Source: Ananas comosus
Lineage: Eukaryota; Streptophyta; Magnoliopsida; Poales; Bromeliaceae
Direction of reading: 5' to 3'
NCBI RefSeq assembly: GCF_001540865.1
Contig: NC_033634.1
Location: 1,726,498-1,790,497 of the forward strand
Length of the DNA stretch: 64,000 bases
Part shown: piece by piece, positions 51,967 through 64,000 of the stretch
Position numbering within the stretch: position 1 is the first letter of the stretch
Layout of the letters: every line of letters starts with the position of its first letter
The notes under the pieces: model-generated
Seen by the model: only the letters and a program-made list of their open reading frames with translations
The model's database searches: none
What the model was told of the DNA's origin: nothing
Made by a program: the position numbers and the translations under genes

Positions 51967-53511
51967 TCATTCTTCGGGCGTATCAGACCGGATAACTAAC
52001 AAGAAGATAACCTAGTTAGCACTTGGAGAAAATGAACGATGCAGAAGGCGTAGAAATAATGTAAGGCCAGCTCAACCAGTTACTCGTAAGAGCTAAGAAC
52101 AAAATAGTAGTAAGCAGATGGCAGAAAAACCAACTAAACAAACAAAAATTGTAGCAATCACTATGAATTATGCCATATGTAATGTATTTTGATATCGATA
52201 TTGTACCCGTCAATAAATTATTGAGCCAATAGCTGATAATAACTCTTTCTGTGTTGGTTGATCAAGTTATCAATCATTTAAACCGCCACTTACGCCTCCA
52301 TTCTCACACTGTTTACCAATTAATGCGTTTTTCTCCACTTATTTGACATCTCTGAAGCTTCAAAGAGCTCGATCCAATAATTGTCCAAATCGCTAGTTAC
52401 GGTGATGAACAACGGCAAAAAAGGTCTTTCAAATTAAACTTATAACTTATGTTATCACTACTGCCACCAGCAGTGAATCACTAGGACTGCTACCACCAGT
52501 AATCGCCTTTGCCGACACCATCACTACCACAACCGATGCCATCAATGAACAGCCACCCTTGGTAAAACATCACCACCACCATTTCAGCGATGAAGACACA
52601 ACCATTACCACCACGGCACCACCGCCACCTCAAACGATCCATCCATGACCATCAACATCTCTGTTCAGCTGCCACAACCCACAGTGTCATGTTTATAATA
52701 GTTCTCTTGGTTATAAACAAATTCTACCGAGTTTTGGGGTTAGCTGAACATACATATACCACTGCCCAAACAAACAGGATAATGTTAGTTCCCCATCCAC
52801 ATTCCTGCTTAACAATTCTATTAATCTGAATTCTAAAACCCCCATGGAAACAATACCACTAAGATCGATACAGATGAATTTGTGCATGTATTTGATCAAA
52901 TCCCTAATAAGAACATATAAATCATCAAGGCGATCCAAACAACAACTGACACAAGCATCACTACAAAACCGATCACATCATCAGAATCTACACTTCAACC
53001 ACCAATATCAACCATTGCAACCCTAAATTTCCAATAACAATCACCAAGTACCAAAAAAGAATCGAATGAAATACAACCACAGCATCCAAATCACGCCAAA
53101 TCGCATAGATCGCGACAGATCTCGACCGAACGAGGTAAAACCAGTTCAAATCCTAAGTTAATATCGAGAGGGCAAAAACCGTAGATAGAGGTATCATATC
53201 GGGCTCCAAATCACACTAGATCACATAGATTCCCGCAGATCCCGATCGACCGCGCTCAAACCGGTTCATATCCTAGGAGAAAAGCGAGATGTAGGTCGGA
53301 TCATACCTGGTTTCTCGGGCTTTCCCTGGGCCCATTTCGAAATGGCGAAGTGGACCTTCTCCCGGGAGGCGGCGTCGGCCTTGTAGGGCTCCTTGAGGCA
53401 GGAGCGTAGAAGGGAGGCGCAGATGTTGGAGTAGGTTATGTACGTCATCCCCGCCGCCCTCCAGAACGGCGCCGCCGCCCCCGCCACCGCCCCCGCCGCC
53501 GCAGACGCCAT
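51967..53511 (-). CDS. ATP15: Mitochondrial ATP synthase epsilon subunit
   Basis: Two minus-strand exons, 53511-53307 and 51995-51967 (TGA), separated by a 1.3 kb intron, give 77 residues. After an Ala/Gly-rich start comes [20 protein letters not shown], then [18 protein letters not shown], and in exon 2 VIRSDTPEE. This matches plant mitochondrial F1 epsilon (about 70 residues), part of the central stalk. It is not the plastid epsilon. An in-frame upstream ATG at 53526 would add five residues; the nearer ATG is preferred because relatives begin MAS. The Ala/Gly extension before FWRAAG is longer than in Arabidopsis. The intron holds a CCA/CCG-rich patch at 52450-52680 with no exon. A CT microsatellite lies just upstream. 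Confidence 0.94.
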
Positions 53512-53532
53512 GGACGATGATCGCAAACCCTA

Positions 53533-53536
<4 letters not shown>

Positions 53537-53576
<40 letters not shown>
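53537..53576 (-). promoter_or_regulatory. (CT)n/(GA)n microsatellite in the ATP15 leader
   Basis: About 19 CT units lie 26 bases upstream of the start codon, so GA on the transcript strand. Same position class as the GA runs before MYB and the B-box gene. Confidence 0.6.
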
Positions 53577-53577
<1 letters not shown>

Positions 53578-54751
53578 CTTTATGACTGATGTGTTCTGAC
53601 TTCTGAGACGACGACGATGATGACGATGTTCGATTGGGTTGTGACTCGCGAAAGCGTAATTGGGTTTAGGGGGTGGCAATCCACCTCGCCCATTGGCGAG
53701 CCACCTCGTGTTCGTTTCGCAATGAACTCAAAACCGTATTGCTCCTTCAGTAAACTAGCCAAAACACAAGTTGAGTTTTTCAGCATGTTGAATAAAGAAA
53801 AAATTTTAAATATTATCTCCGTAATTTTATATTTTTTTACTTTAATATTTTATAGTTTAAAATTTATCAATTCAGCATCATGTAATTTCGCACTTTCTCA
53901 CTTTAGTACCATGTGGTTTAAAGTGAATCACTTTAGTATCTTGTGGTTTAAAATTTTTTTATAAAAATTTCATCATATTTGAATTGTTTTATACCGTTAA
54001 ATTCACTAACGCATCATATTGACTATTAAAATTGTTATTTTTTAGACCTTTTGATCACTAGTTAAATGATGTCGAAAAGTTATGAAATTTAATTTACAAA
54101 TACTTTTAATAGTATTAGATAGATCAAATCTAACAGAGCCGATCATCGATTTAGAAGCCCCATCATTAAAAACAACTTGGTAGCACGAAGGCCTTCGTGC
54201 TACCAATAGTATACCAGCCTAGCGCCCTTTCTCTCTTTCTCTCTATATATATAGCAAACGGGGTTCGTTGTCACCCATTTGTTTTCGACGATAAAACCTC
54301 CAACTAAACAATCGGTACCGTTGAACATGATCTATACCACTTGAAGTATATAGAAATCAAATTTTATGAATTTTCAATATTATTCTCTTGTCTGTCAAGT
54401 AAATACAAATATAAACAACTTGAAATGAATATCCTCTAAAAAGTAATGATAGGAGTCTTGTAATCAAGATCGAGAGTACAGATCTTGTTCTAAATAGTTT
54501 AAAAAATTTTATAACCAAAATTTAATTTATTTGGATATTTTTATATTGTTAAACTAGAAAACGTCTCATATCGCACATTAAAATTACAAAATTTGAAACC
54601 TTTTCACCATTAATTCAATTAATGTCGAAAAAATTTGAAATTTAGTTTCTAGATATTTCAAATGGTATACATCATATTCAACTGTGCCGATTATCAATTT
54701 AAAGATTTTATTATCAAAAATAAATCAACAAAATTTATTTACTTCCGATAG

Positions 54752-54788
<37 letters not shown>

Positions 54789-55003
54789 CGCGCCGATGAG
54801 TCTAACAAACAACGCCAAATTCCAATGTAAAGCAACATAGATTCGAGCTCGGATCTATGATACGAAATTGAATATTACCTTATCAAAACTTAGTACATCT
54901 GACATACGGTAAATATTTTTTTCGCGAATGTGAACATAGTCATGTAGAAAACAACAAAAAAAATACTACATTTCATTGCATTAATGAGTTTAGGGCCATC
55001 ACA
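53577..55003. repeat. Intergenic with foldback-element remnants and an (AAT)n microsatellite
   Basis: Sequences such as 'gatcatcgatttagaagccc' (about 54142-54161) with 'tagcacgaaggccttcgtgctac', a near-perfect palindrome at 54181-54203, are related to the element at 55385-55978. (AAT)n lies at 54753-54786. No gene recognised. Confidence 0.5.
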
Positions 55004-55345
55004 AAATCCAAAAAATTTAAAGGCTGTTTCCTTGCATATAATTATAGTTGTACTATAATTATAATCGCATTTAGATTCAAATTTTGTTTTGATTTAATAT
55101 ANATTATCTTTTATTTAGAATTATTCTTTCCAACAGCTATAGCTTCACCTCATGATGAATTTAAATATATTAAATCCAAAAAATTTAAAGGCTGTTTCCT
55201 TGCATATAATTATAGTTGTACTATAATTATAATCGCATTTAGATTCAAATTTTGTTTTGATTTAATATATTTAAATTCATCATGAGGTGAAGCTATAGCT
55301 GTTGGAAAGAATAATTCTAAATAAAAGATAATTTTATATTTCTAA
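55004..55345. repeat. Direct and inverted duplication around N 55102
   Basis: 55004-55101 recurs at about 55172-55270, each copy containing the palindrome 'ataattatagttgtactata'. In addition 55106-55170 ('ttagaattattctttcc' onward) is inverted at about 55271-55330. The direct copy fits an assembly join. The inverted copy may be a real foldback element or a chimaeric read. Confidence 0.65.
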
Positions 55346-55384
55346 TTATTTTTTAAATTTTATATATATATATATATATATATA

Positions 55385-55973
55385 GAGTCCGGCTACTATA
55401 CTCTTATGAGTACGATCTCCCTCATACTCATAAGTTATTTTCGATGATAGAGCTTCCGAATCGACGATCCACACCGTTAAACGTTGTCTAGAGCATTTAA
55501 AACATCTAGAAATCAGATCCACACCGTTAAACGTTGTCTAAAGCATTTAAAACATTTAGAAATCAAATTTTATAATTTTTCGACATTATTTACCTTACGA
55601 TTAAAATGTCACAAAATTGACAATTTTTAACAGCCGGCATGGAATATTTGCTAGTTTAACAATGTAAAAGAATCGAAATCGGTTGAAGTTTTGATAGAAA
55701 ATTCTATTCACTACATAGATAAAGATCAAGAATTCCGATCTTAAATTGAAGGATCCGATCATCAATTTTTAAGACATCGTTCGATTTTGACTGTTCATTT
55801 TATGTCCGCTTGATGAACTTTCTTATAATTTTGAAAAATTATGAAATTTATTTTCTAGAAATTTCAAATACTCTAGATCATATTTAACGGAGTGGATCGT
55901 CGATTTGGAAGCCCCATCATCGAAAACAATTTATGAGTACGAAGGGCCCAATACTCATAAGAGTATAGTAGTC

Positions 55974-55978
<5 letters not shown>
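55385..55978. mobile_element. Foldback MITE, about 594 bp, with long terminal inverted repeats
   Basis: 'ctactatactcttatgagta' at the left is inverted as 'tactcataagagtatagtag' at the right. Pairing continues inward through 'ttttcgatgatagagcttcc' and its diverged partner 'aagccccatcatcgaaaac' to 'cgacgatcc', making arms of about 100 bp. Flanked by AT and CT microsatellites. An internal repeat ('agatccacaccgttaaacgt') occurs twice at 55468 and 55516. Non-coding. Confidence 0.75.
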
Positions 55979-56048
<70 letters not shown>

Positions 56049-57026
56049 GGTTAAATTTTTTTTTTTTTAAAATACATATCATAGCTGTATGTACCTAAAC
56101 ACATTATTTATACTCACACTATATTTTACTATATCCAGCAAAATAAGAGTTATATTTTTACATATATTTCTCTAACTGTGATTCGAACCGAGAAACCAAT
56201 AGTTCGAAATTAAAGGCATATTTGATTCACCTATTTTAAATTATGAAATCGAAACGGAATTTACTGATTTCGATAGTTGTCGTTTGTTTTAAAGGAATCA
56301 AATTTCAGTTTTCATTCCACTCATGAATAAAAATGACCAAATTTATTTATGACTCCATCGGACTTTGAATTTCAGATCGGTCTATTTTAAAGTAAACTAT
56401 TCAAAATTTTCTTTCACCGACACCTGCCTAGTTACTCTTCCTCCGTAACTTTCTCCTCTCTTAATTAAAACTATTTCTGAAACATTCTGAATTTTTATTT
56501 CGATTTTCATTTCAATAATAAATAAAACATTTTAAAATAATTTAATTTAATTTAATTTATTTTTATTTTTTATTTTTATTCTAATCACGATGCAAACATG
56601 TCCTAATAAACGTTTGATCTAAGGAAAAATGGTTGTTGGTGGCGGTGGTGGAAAGTGTCGTCCAATTTCTTCGGAAGTCAGTTACAACGAGCAACCACTT
56701 TTGCCACTCCCTTCTCTGTGACTTCCACGGAAACGGAACACAGTTCCCGTGCGGTGATGTGGAGCCCACACGTGTGCGGGGGCCCCACGTGTAAGCCGCG
56801 GGGGACCGTGACACGATACGCGTTACACCCAGGATTACTCGGCCCCTCCCACCGCCTTCCCTTTCTAGAAAGCCCCCAGTAAAAGCCCAATCCCACTTTC
56901 CCATGGCATCTTATTCCATGGACCCGGTCCACCGTGGACCGGTCTCCTAACGCTCAACAATATTCCGGAGGTATCTAAACTTCACTACAATTTTACACTT
57001 TAAACTATAGGAACATATGATGTGCA
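55979..57026. other. Microsatellite and promoter-like GC patch
   Basis: CT then AT microsatellites at 55977-56044. From about 56640 to 56945 the DNA is GC-rich, with ACGTG cores at about 56768 and 56785 and a hairpin-like 'ggtccaccgtggacc' at about 56926-56940. Frames on both strands are open but unlike known proteins. Confidence 0.4.
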
Positions 57027-57372
57027 ATAGTAGAGATGTAAACGGGGCGGATCTGGGGGCGGAAAGGTTCTCCCTCCTCCGCTTTATTTCTTGTCGGGAC
57101 GGGGCGAATTCGGAACGGATTATTTTTTATTTTATTTTTTGCTCTCCTTTACCGTTCCATTCAGGACGGATCGTGATGGCAACGGATTTTTGGCGGATTT
57201 TTGATGAAGGAAGAAAATGGTCTCTCCTCTCTCGCTCCATTAACTTGGTGGATTGGGGCTGATTTGAAACGGATTATATTTTTTTTTTATATTTTTTGCT
57301 GCCACTTACCTTCCCATTCAGGACGGATTGGGACAGGAGCTCCACCAATGCGGATCCATTTGCATCCCTATG
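57027..57372. mobile_element. hAT-like MITE, about 345 bp
   Basis: The left end 'tagagatgtaaacggggcgg' is an imperfect inverse of the right end 'ccatttgcatcccta'. Internal direct repeats ('attcaggacggat') occur at about 57162 and 57318. The TAGGGATG-type ends suggest hAT; no target-site duplication was verified. Confidence 0.5.
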
Positions 57373-58210
57373 CCTTAGAGCTTTGTTTTTATTAATTTAG
57401 TTTAACGTTTGTTCAAAATTTTTACTACCTGCATATAAAGATACAACGACGTGTGTGATTATCAAATATATAATAAAATAGATAAAAATAAAAACTTTAT
57501 AATTAGTTGCCAGTAAATTATTACTAAGGCTATAAACTTTAATATTTTTAACGTTCAAGTAATACAAAATAAAAGTTTGATGATTTGAGATTTTTCCTTT
57601 CTCTTCTCAATATTAGACTCTTACATTTTATAAAATTCTAATAAAATTGGTTTTTATCTTTCAATATTGTTTGTGAAATAATAAATTACGAGCAGGGCAC
57701 CATATTATTAGGAGCACAACAGCCTTTGTGTTTCTAATTTTTTAATTATTCATCAATTTTGATGGATAGGTAGGATGAGACAGAGAAGAAAAATTAAAAA
57801 AATAATTAAAAGAAGAGAAATTGAGATACCAAATTTCTTCTCTATTTTTCGTATCTCTCTCACCCCAACTATCCATCAAAATTAATAAATAATTAGAAAG
57901 TTAGGAATACGAAAATTATTGTGCTTCTAATAATACAGTAGTCATTCTCAATAAATTACTAACTTTTCATTAATTTCCAGTAGTAACTACTTCTGTAGTG
58001 ACTTGGTGGACCGGGAACACAGGATATATTATCTTCGCTCTCCCTCTCTTTGTTAACAATTACGGTAACCATCCGCGGCGAGAGCGAGAGAAGCGAGAAA
58101 GATTGAGAGATCGTTTCGACACGCGATCGTCTCCCTCGTCCCCTCCATTCCTAGGGTTTCCGATCGATCGGAGCGCTCCCCCAAACCCTCTCCTCCCCTA
58201 CCCCCAATCC
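57373..58210 (+). promoter_or_regulatory. UBP upstream region
   Basis: AT-rich to about 57990. 'gtgcttctaataatacagta' near 57920 is partly the inverse of 'accatattattaggagcaca' near 57699, indicating another small inverted-repeat element of about 250 bp. The GC-rich leader begins at about 58070. Confidence 0.45.
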
Positions 58211-58264
58211 ATGAGAGCGCCTCCGCCTCCTCCGCCGCCACCGCGGGAAACCCTAAGGGGTTAG
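58211..58264 (+). promoter_or_regulatory. Upstream ORF ending directly against the UBP start codon
   Basis: Seventeen codons (MRAPPPPP... ending RETLRG) then TAG at 58262-58264. The next base is the A of the main ATG (58265). The uORF is in the same frame as the main CDS, so readthrough would fuse them. Confidence 0.65.
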
Positions 58265-61200
58265 ATGCCGGGCTCCGCCGCGCTCCCGGCGTTGGATCTC
58301 CCCGCGCTGCTGCAACTAGCCCTCCTCGCGCTCCTCCTCCTCTCCGTCGCGGTCGTCGTCGTCCGCCGCGCCGCCTCCCGCTACTTCGTCGTGGACGCGA
58401 GTTTCGAGGACCCCCCGGCCGCCGCGGATCTCGAGGCGTCCCGCCGTGTCATGTCGATCGGCGGCGGCGGCGGAGACGGCGATTGCGCCACCTGCGGAAG
58501 CCCCGGGAGCACGAAGAAGTGCTCGAGGTGCAAGAGGGTGCGGTATTGGTAGGGTTTTTTTAACCTACTATTCTTCTTTTCGACGGTTTCTTGTTGATTA
58601 GTTGATGACCTAATCTTCTAGTGATAAATTCTGATGAGCAGATCATGGGATAATCTTGATTTTATTTTCGGTTCAATTTGATGTGGTTGTTGTTGTTGTT
58701 TTTTTTTTTTTTTTTGGGGTGATCTTTTTGTTTCAATAATTGGGTGGGCAAATTGTGAACAAACTTGTGTTTTCTTAGTTAACCTGATATTGAAACTTAG
58801 GCAAAAAGTGCAGAATTTGGACTTGTCTACTTATTGTGCCTAATCCTTGCTTGGCGCTTTAGCATAGAGTGTATAGGTAGACTAAAAGTGTGATTATTTG
58901 TAGTCACGGCTAATGGAACTGATACTGTAGAGAAGCCTGATGTTTGGGGGCTTCTTCTTTATGAGTTGTAGATGAATCCTAATCAATGATTTTACCAGTA
59001 ACAGTATGTCCACGCAGAAAATTAGTATGTTACAAATTTTAATGAATTCCGAAACCAATTCAAAATTTCCATTTTTTTTTTCCGGTTACTAATTATAGTA
59101 GTAGAACTAAATAAATGAGAAAGAATATGCGAGAATTACTTGGAGAAAGTGTGGAAGTGAAGAAAAGACAATAGTTAGTGGAAATACGGCATATTAAATT
59201 GGCCCTTTGTATTTGTAGCGAAAATACTGTACTAATGCAATTGGGACTCTCTAGTTCTAGAGCCTCTTACCTATCATGTCTAGTCTGATTTTGAGGTTCA
59301 ATTATCACCCAAAATTTCTGTTACAATTGTTGGCTGTAATGCATGCATGATTACTGTGCGCTTATTGACCGCATAGTTTGGGAGGCTTGGGTGATTCTAT
59401 TGACAGTTATGTTTTTCTATACCATGCGATTGAAAAGTTTGGAGGTAGTGTAAACTGTGGCTGGATAACGGGTGAGGTGGTTCAACAAACATTCCAGTCT
59501 AAATTTGTAGCTTAGTTAAGTCCAATTCTGTTTGAACAGTCTTACTCTGGTGTTATTGACTCCTGGATACAATATGTCTACTCTAAACCGGGCTGATTTT
59601 TGTATAATCTTTCGGCTGCTGTTTCTATATGCTTAGTTCAACTTATTGGAGTAATTATTAACTTAGTATGATGTGTTCAGCATGCCCTTTCCCAAGGTGA
59701 ATGTTGTGACTTGAACACATTTGAGTTTGATGAATGCATCATACCTACTCATGGATATTTGATTTGGTGAAACTTTCTTTGTCTGCTTTTTTTTTGTACT
59801 TCCCTCATGTATAAACATTATTTCCCTTAATGTACCTTTATGTTGCTTTATATCTGTATGGAAAATATTGCAATATGTTTCAGTTGATCTGTCAGGATGT
59901 ATTGCATACATGGATTGTTTCTTCAATTAGAACTTACATTTAGAAAACTTGTATTCAGCTCACAAGAATGCCAGTCGAAACATTGGAAAGCTGATCATCA
60001 GTTCAAGTGCAAGCAACTGAGATTGTCAGATAGCACGGATGTTGCTTTGCCTGGAGATGGTGGAAACAGGAGGAAATCATCTGAGTTTCGCCATATTTCA
60101 TTGGTGCCTGCTAATGGAACCTACCGTCTGTTCAAAAAACCAAGCAAGGTGACTAATGCACTTTTTCTTTCCTCTTTGTTTAGAATAAATGCTTGCTTTG
60201 TGCGATGGCTGTTCTTCTTGACTATAACTGACACTGTTCCTTATTTCAGGTTCTCTTTCCTTATGATGAATTTTTAAAACTTTTCAACTGGGAAAAACCG
60301 GGATTTCCACCTTGTGGACTTTTGAATTGTGGCAACAGGTTTGAGTGACAAAAGATTTCATCTTCTTTCGCTCGACTGTTGTGCTAGTTCACTAAATTTA
60401 TCTGCTAATTTCTTTCTTACTTTTCGTACAGTTGCTTTGCTAATGTGGTTCTTCAATGCCTGGCGTCCACTCGACCACTTGTGGCTTATTTGTTGGAGAA
60501 GGACCACTGCCGAGAATGTGGGTTGACCTGGGACCTCTTCATGTAGTGTGTTAAATATCTGGGACTATATATATATATATATTAATAATCTTCCCTGTTA
60601 TTCTTTCTGTAGGTGTGAGGAAACAAGAGGATTGGTGTTTCTTATGTGAGTTTCAGATCCACATTCGTAGAGCTAGTGAAAGTTTGCAGCCATTTTCACC
60701 TATTAATATTCTTTCTCGGTTGCCTAATATTGGTGGCAACCTTGGATATGGCAGGCAGGAGGATGCTCATGAATTCGTGAGGTGCTTTATCTCTTCCTTC
60801 TCAATGGCATTTTAGATACTTCAGTTAAAAGATTAAAATGAAGGGAATTTTTTTTGTATTATCATTGTGACTTAGTTCCTTAACTTTTCACTTGCAAACT
60901 TTAGTCCCTAAAACTTCTTGTGTGGTGCAATTCCATCCTGGATGCTTAAGAAATTTCTGACAACGAGTGATCATTTCCTTTAAAATGAGCTTTTTAATCC
61001 TATTCCGAGTTCACTGAGGCAAGGAAATCATTTTGTGAGTAAAACGGTCATTTTACATGGCAAACACATATTTTTCTAAGGTCTAGGATAAAATTGAATA
61101 TATGAAGTTCGGGAACTAAAGTGCTTAATTTGAAAGGTCAGGGATCACAATACTGGGACACTATACATACATTTACGTCAGCTTAATTGAACTTGGTGAT

Positions 61201-64000
61201 ATTTTTGATGGATAACTTAACCACCTGCTTCTCTTGATAAAGCTGTGTCAGAAGATTGATGAATGATCCATTTTAGGTTTGCAATTGATAAGATGCAATC
61301 AGCTTGCCTTGATGAATTTGGAGGTGAAAAGGCACTTGATCCAAGCATTCAAGAGACAACCCTTATTCAACACATTTTTGGTGGCCATCTTCAATCTCAG
61401 GTTAGTTCTTCCAGTTTCCTTTTACTATTTTGTGTAACTGGTTGGAGCATAATTTCGTGAAGAAATTATCCTGCGAGTTTTGAGCGAATCGGGTATAGGT
61501 CGTGGACTCTTAATCAAATGATAAGAGTGGCCATGCTTAAACAACTGGACCACAAAGATCATGTTAGATACTTACAAGATGCTTGATTTGGGTCTCATTA
61601 CTGTATATATATTTTTTGTCTCTGTATCTTCTTTTTCCCCCCTTATGTAAGTGGTTTTACTAAATTCAAGGATGTTCATGACTGTATAAACATACACACA
61701 TACATTAGAAGTCTGATTTATCTTTACTTCATTTTTTTTTTTGCAACATATTCTTACGCCAGCCAGTCTATATTCAGGTGACATGTACGGAGTGCAATAT
61801 GATATCAAAGCGTTATGAGAATATGATGGACTTGACTGTTGAAATTCATGGGGATGTCGAGTCTCTGGAGGAGTGCTTGGATCAATTTACTGCCAAGGAG
61901 TGGCTTGATGGCGAGAACAAGTATAAGTGTGATGGGTAAGCATGGTTCACAACACAGTTATGACGTAACCTTTTTCTGCATACTGCACACTGTTACTTGT
62001 TAATTTCCTTCAGATATCCAATATACCAACATCATTTTGCATATACGCCACTCATATCAGATTTGTCCTACTAAATTACTAATAGAAGCAACATGCAGCC
62101 ACAATGTAATCCCTTGTTTGGTCACTTCACTTGAAGGGAAAGATCTACCTTGTTAGTGAAGCATGCAAAATTGGTCTCTTGTTACTTTGTAATTCTATCA
62201 TGTTCGTATGTGTCAGAAGACTGGATTCTTTTATGTGCTAAAAGCAACATTTTCAATTTCTAGGACTTCTTTCTTATTTTCAAAATCTGATTTCTGCAGA
62301 TGACTAGGATCTCCTGTAGTTCTTATTAGCTGAACTATTCTACAATCATATGTTGTGGATTTGAGAAGAGAATGTGACAAAGTCAGGCTGTAGAACTTGG
62401 TTTCTGCATATATTTGCAAATATAATTTATTTTTAATTTCTTTTTTGTGTGAAGAAATTTTCCTTAATGTTTGTCATGACATATAATGCTCCCTGTACAA
62501 CTTCCCTTTTCTCTTTTTTCTTTTGCTTTTTACTACTTGTTAACATTTTATCATCTTATTCTCTCAGGTGTAATGACTATGTTAAAGCATGGAAACGCCT
62601 TACAGTTCATCAGGCTCCAAATATTCTCACCATCACTCTTAAGAGATTCCAGGTTAGGATGTACTGGAACTGGTAAATTGACTGCAACACTACCTACCTA
62701 ATTGTTACCTAACATGTTCTTTTGAATTTTTTTTTTCTTGCAGAGTGGTAGATTTGGGAAATTGAACAAGAGAGTAACTTTTCCTGAGATTTTAGATCTT
62801 ACTCGGTACATCAGTGGTGGTGGAGACGGCAGCGACGTATATGCATTATATGCTGTTGTTGTTCACTTGGACATGCTGAATGCTTCCTTTTTTGGCCATT
62901 ATATTTGCTTTACCAAAGATTATCATGGCAACTGGTATCGAATTGATGATTGTAAGGTGATCAATTCTTTTTACTTAACAAACTTATTATATACAATATG
63001 TGATTGTTTGATTATTTAGCCTCACTATCGTCATATTGCAGGTCATGCCTGTTGAAGTGGACGAAGTACTTGCTCAAGGTGCTTATATGCTCTTGTATAG
63101 CCGGTAATTGTTACTCTGGTCTCTTCTGATTTATAATTGGCTCTTTGAAGATGATACTGATATTTGAGTCTCAATTAAGTCATCACATGATAGTTGATCT
63201 TGTGTGAGTGGTTAAATATATGGGAATTTAATTCTGTGGACATTTTTTGCATGAAGTAGCCTTCATTGCTGGGATCTTGCATATATATTCAATCTTTTAT
63301 ATAGTTGCATTGTGAGTATACCATATACATATTATAGAACTTCCAGCTTTATGTTCTCTTTTTATCTACATTATTCTTGACGCATTTGAAGTAATAGCTA
63401 GTGTATTTTCTCATATGTGTTAGTTTATTGTAATCTTTTTTTTCTGATATTTCTTGTATCTAAAATTAAATGCCTATCCTCTATGTCAACAATGCTGCTG
63501 AATCATGCAGGAGAACAGCCCGTAAAGAGCCTCTTATCAAGCCTAGTGATTCTCTCAAGAAGCAGCAATCAAGTGATCTCCTGGTTACTTCCCTCATGCC
63601 CGGCTCAGCTATGAATTGTGTGACACAGAAAAGCTCTATTGAACATTCCATGCTAAGAGATACTGAACACGGGGTGAAATTGCCTATAGAAGGATCGGAA
63701 AGCATGGGTCCTGATGCGTCTGCTGATGTGAGGCCGCGACTACCTGTAGTTATCGATTCACAAAATGCTGAGGATGCAAGGAACCCATCGAGTTCATCAG
63801 CATCCGAGGGTCATAGAGAAGAGAACCACGTTTTGCCATCCATCACCTCTAAGCTGTTTGCTTGTCCCGCTTCAGAATCCCCTTCCCTGAAAGCACAATG
63901 TCTAGAACCTTCTAGAAGTGCTGATAATGAGTGCCCCATGGAAATAGATGTGCCGAGTGCTTCAAGCTTAGGGTCTGAACTGTCGGGCGATTCACGGCCT
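58265..64000 (+). CDS. UBP16: Ubiquitin-specific protease with MYND finger (UBP15/16-like), 3' part off window
   Basis: Exons: 58265-58548, 59959-60148, 60250-60338, 60432-60517, 60613-60781, 61277-61400, 61778-61935, 62568-62652, 62744-62956, 63042-63103 and 63511 onward, open to the window end; 650 codons seen. An N-terminal membrane segment (about 14-34) is followed by a MYND zinc finger (about 74-112: CATCG, CSRCK, then C95, [15 protein letters not shown]). The USP domain has the Cys box [18 protein letters not shown] (catalytic Cys about 189), QEDAHEFVR, zinc-ribbon CTEC and CNDY, and the His box FFGHYICF (His about 447) with NWYRIDD. The Ser-rich tail is poorly conserved. The domain order is that of Arabidopsis UBP15-19, deubiquitinases affecting cell proliferation, organ size and salt tolerance. 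UBP15, UBP16 or UBP17 cannot be separated here. Confidence 0.92.

Noticed and set aside
52450..52680. CCA-rich segment that could encode a Thr/His-rich exon
   Set aside because: Low-complexity sequence within the ATP15 intron; frames are short and interrupted.

Overview
This is 64 kb of nuclear DNA from a flowering plant, almost certainly a monocot. Genes have many short exons and AT-rich introns. Several first exons are extremely GC-rich while later exons of the same genes are not, a gradient typical of monocots. Between genes lie many small inverted-repeat elements, tRNA-derived SINEs, LTR fragments and microsatellites. A bromeliad such as pineapple is possible, but that is a guess; no species-diagnostic sequence was tested.

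Layout, left to right. (1) 5' end of a TFIIH p62-like gene on the minus strand (705-1296, running off the left edge). It shares a divergent promoter with the proteasome ATPase gene RPT2 (2366-6197, +). (2) A subgroup-14-like R2R3-MYB gene (7927-9338, +). (3) Plastid aspartate carbamoyltransferase, PYRB (13039-9851, -). (4) A 2.7 kb repeat-rich gap, then the Arf-family GTPase ARL1 (15776-21090, +). (5) A gene-poor 9.8 kb stretch with SINEs and an inverted LTR pair. (6) A CONSTANS-like B-box gene (30857 onward, +) that has lost its CCT domain. (7) A class VI receptor-like cytoplasmic kinase with an N-terminal universal-stress-protein domain (37506-33885, -). (8) A GLUTAMINE DUMPER gene (42688-42275, -). 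(9) A two-RRM WHI3/SCW1-like RNA-binding protein gene (45717-49085, +) with a U12-type AT-AC intron. (10) Mitochondrial ATP synthase epsilon (53511-51967, -). (11) A UBP15/16-type deubiquitinase with a MYND finger (58265 to beyond 64000, +).

Exon coordinates were built by hand. Each splice junction was required to keep the reading frame and to match the remembered family sequence. No operon-like logic links the genes: they are ordinary housekeeping and regulatory loci (proteasome and deubiquitination, transcription, pyrimidine synthesis, vesicle traffic, respiration, signalling).

The assembly needs care. There are eight single-base N's. Seven are flanked by near-identical copies of the same sequence (91 to about 820 bp), as expected when two haplotypes or overlapping contig ends are joined end to end. 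One of these falls inside the B-box exon. The eighth hides a short deletion at the kinase catalytic loop. I found no convincing wholly new biological system. The strongest leads are the CCT deletion in the CONSTANS-like gene, the AT-AC intron, a 19-nt exon in ARL1, the uORF touching the UBP start codon and the inverted LTR pair.
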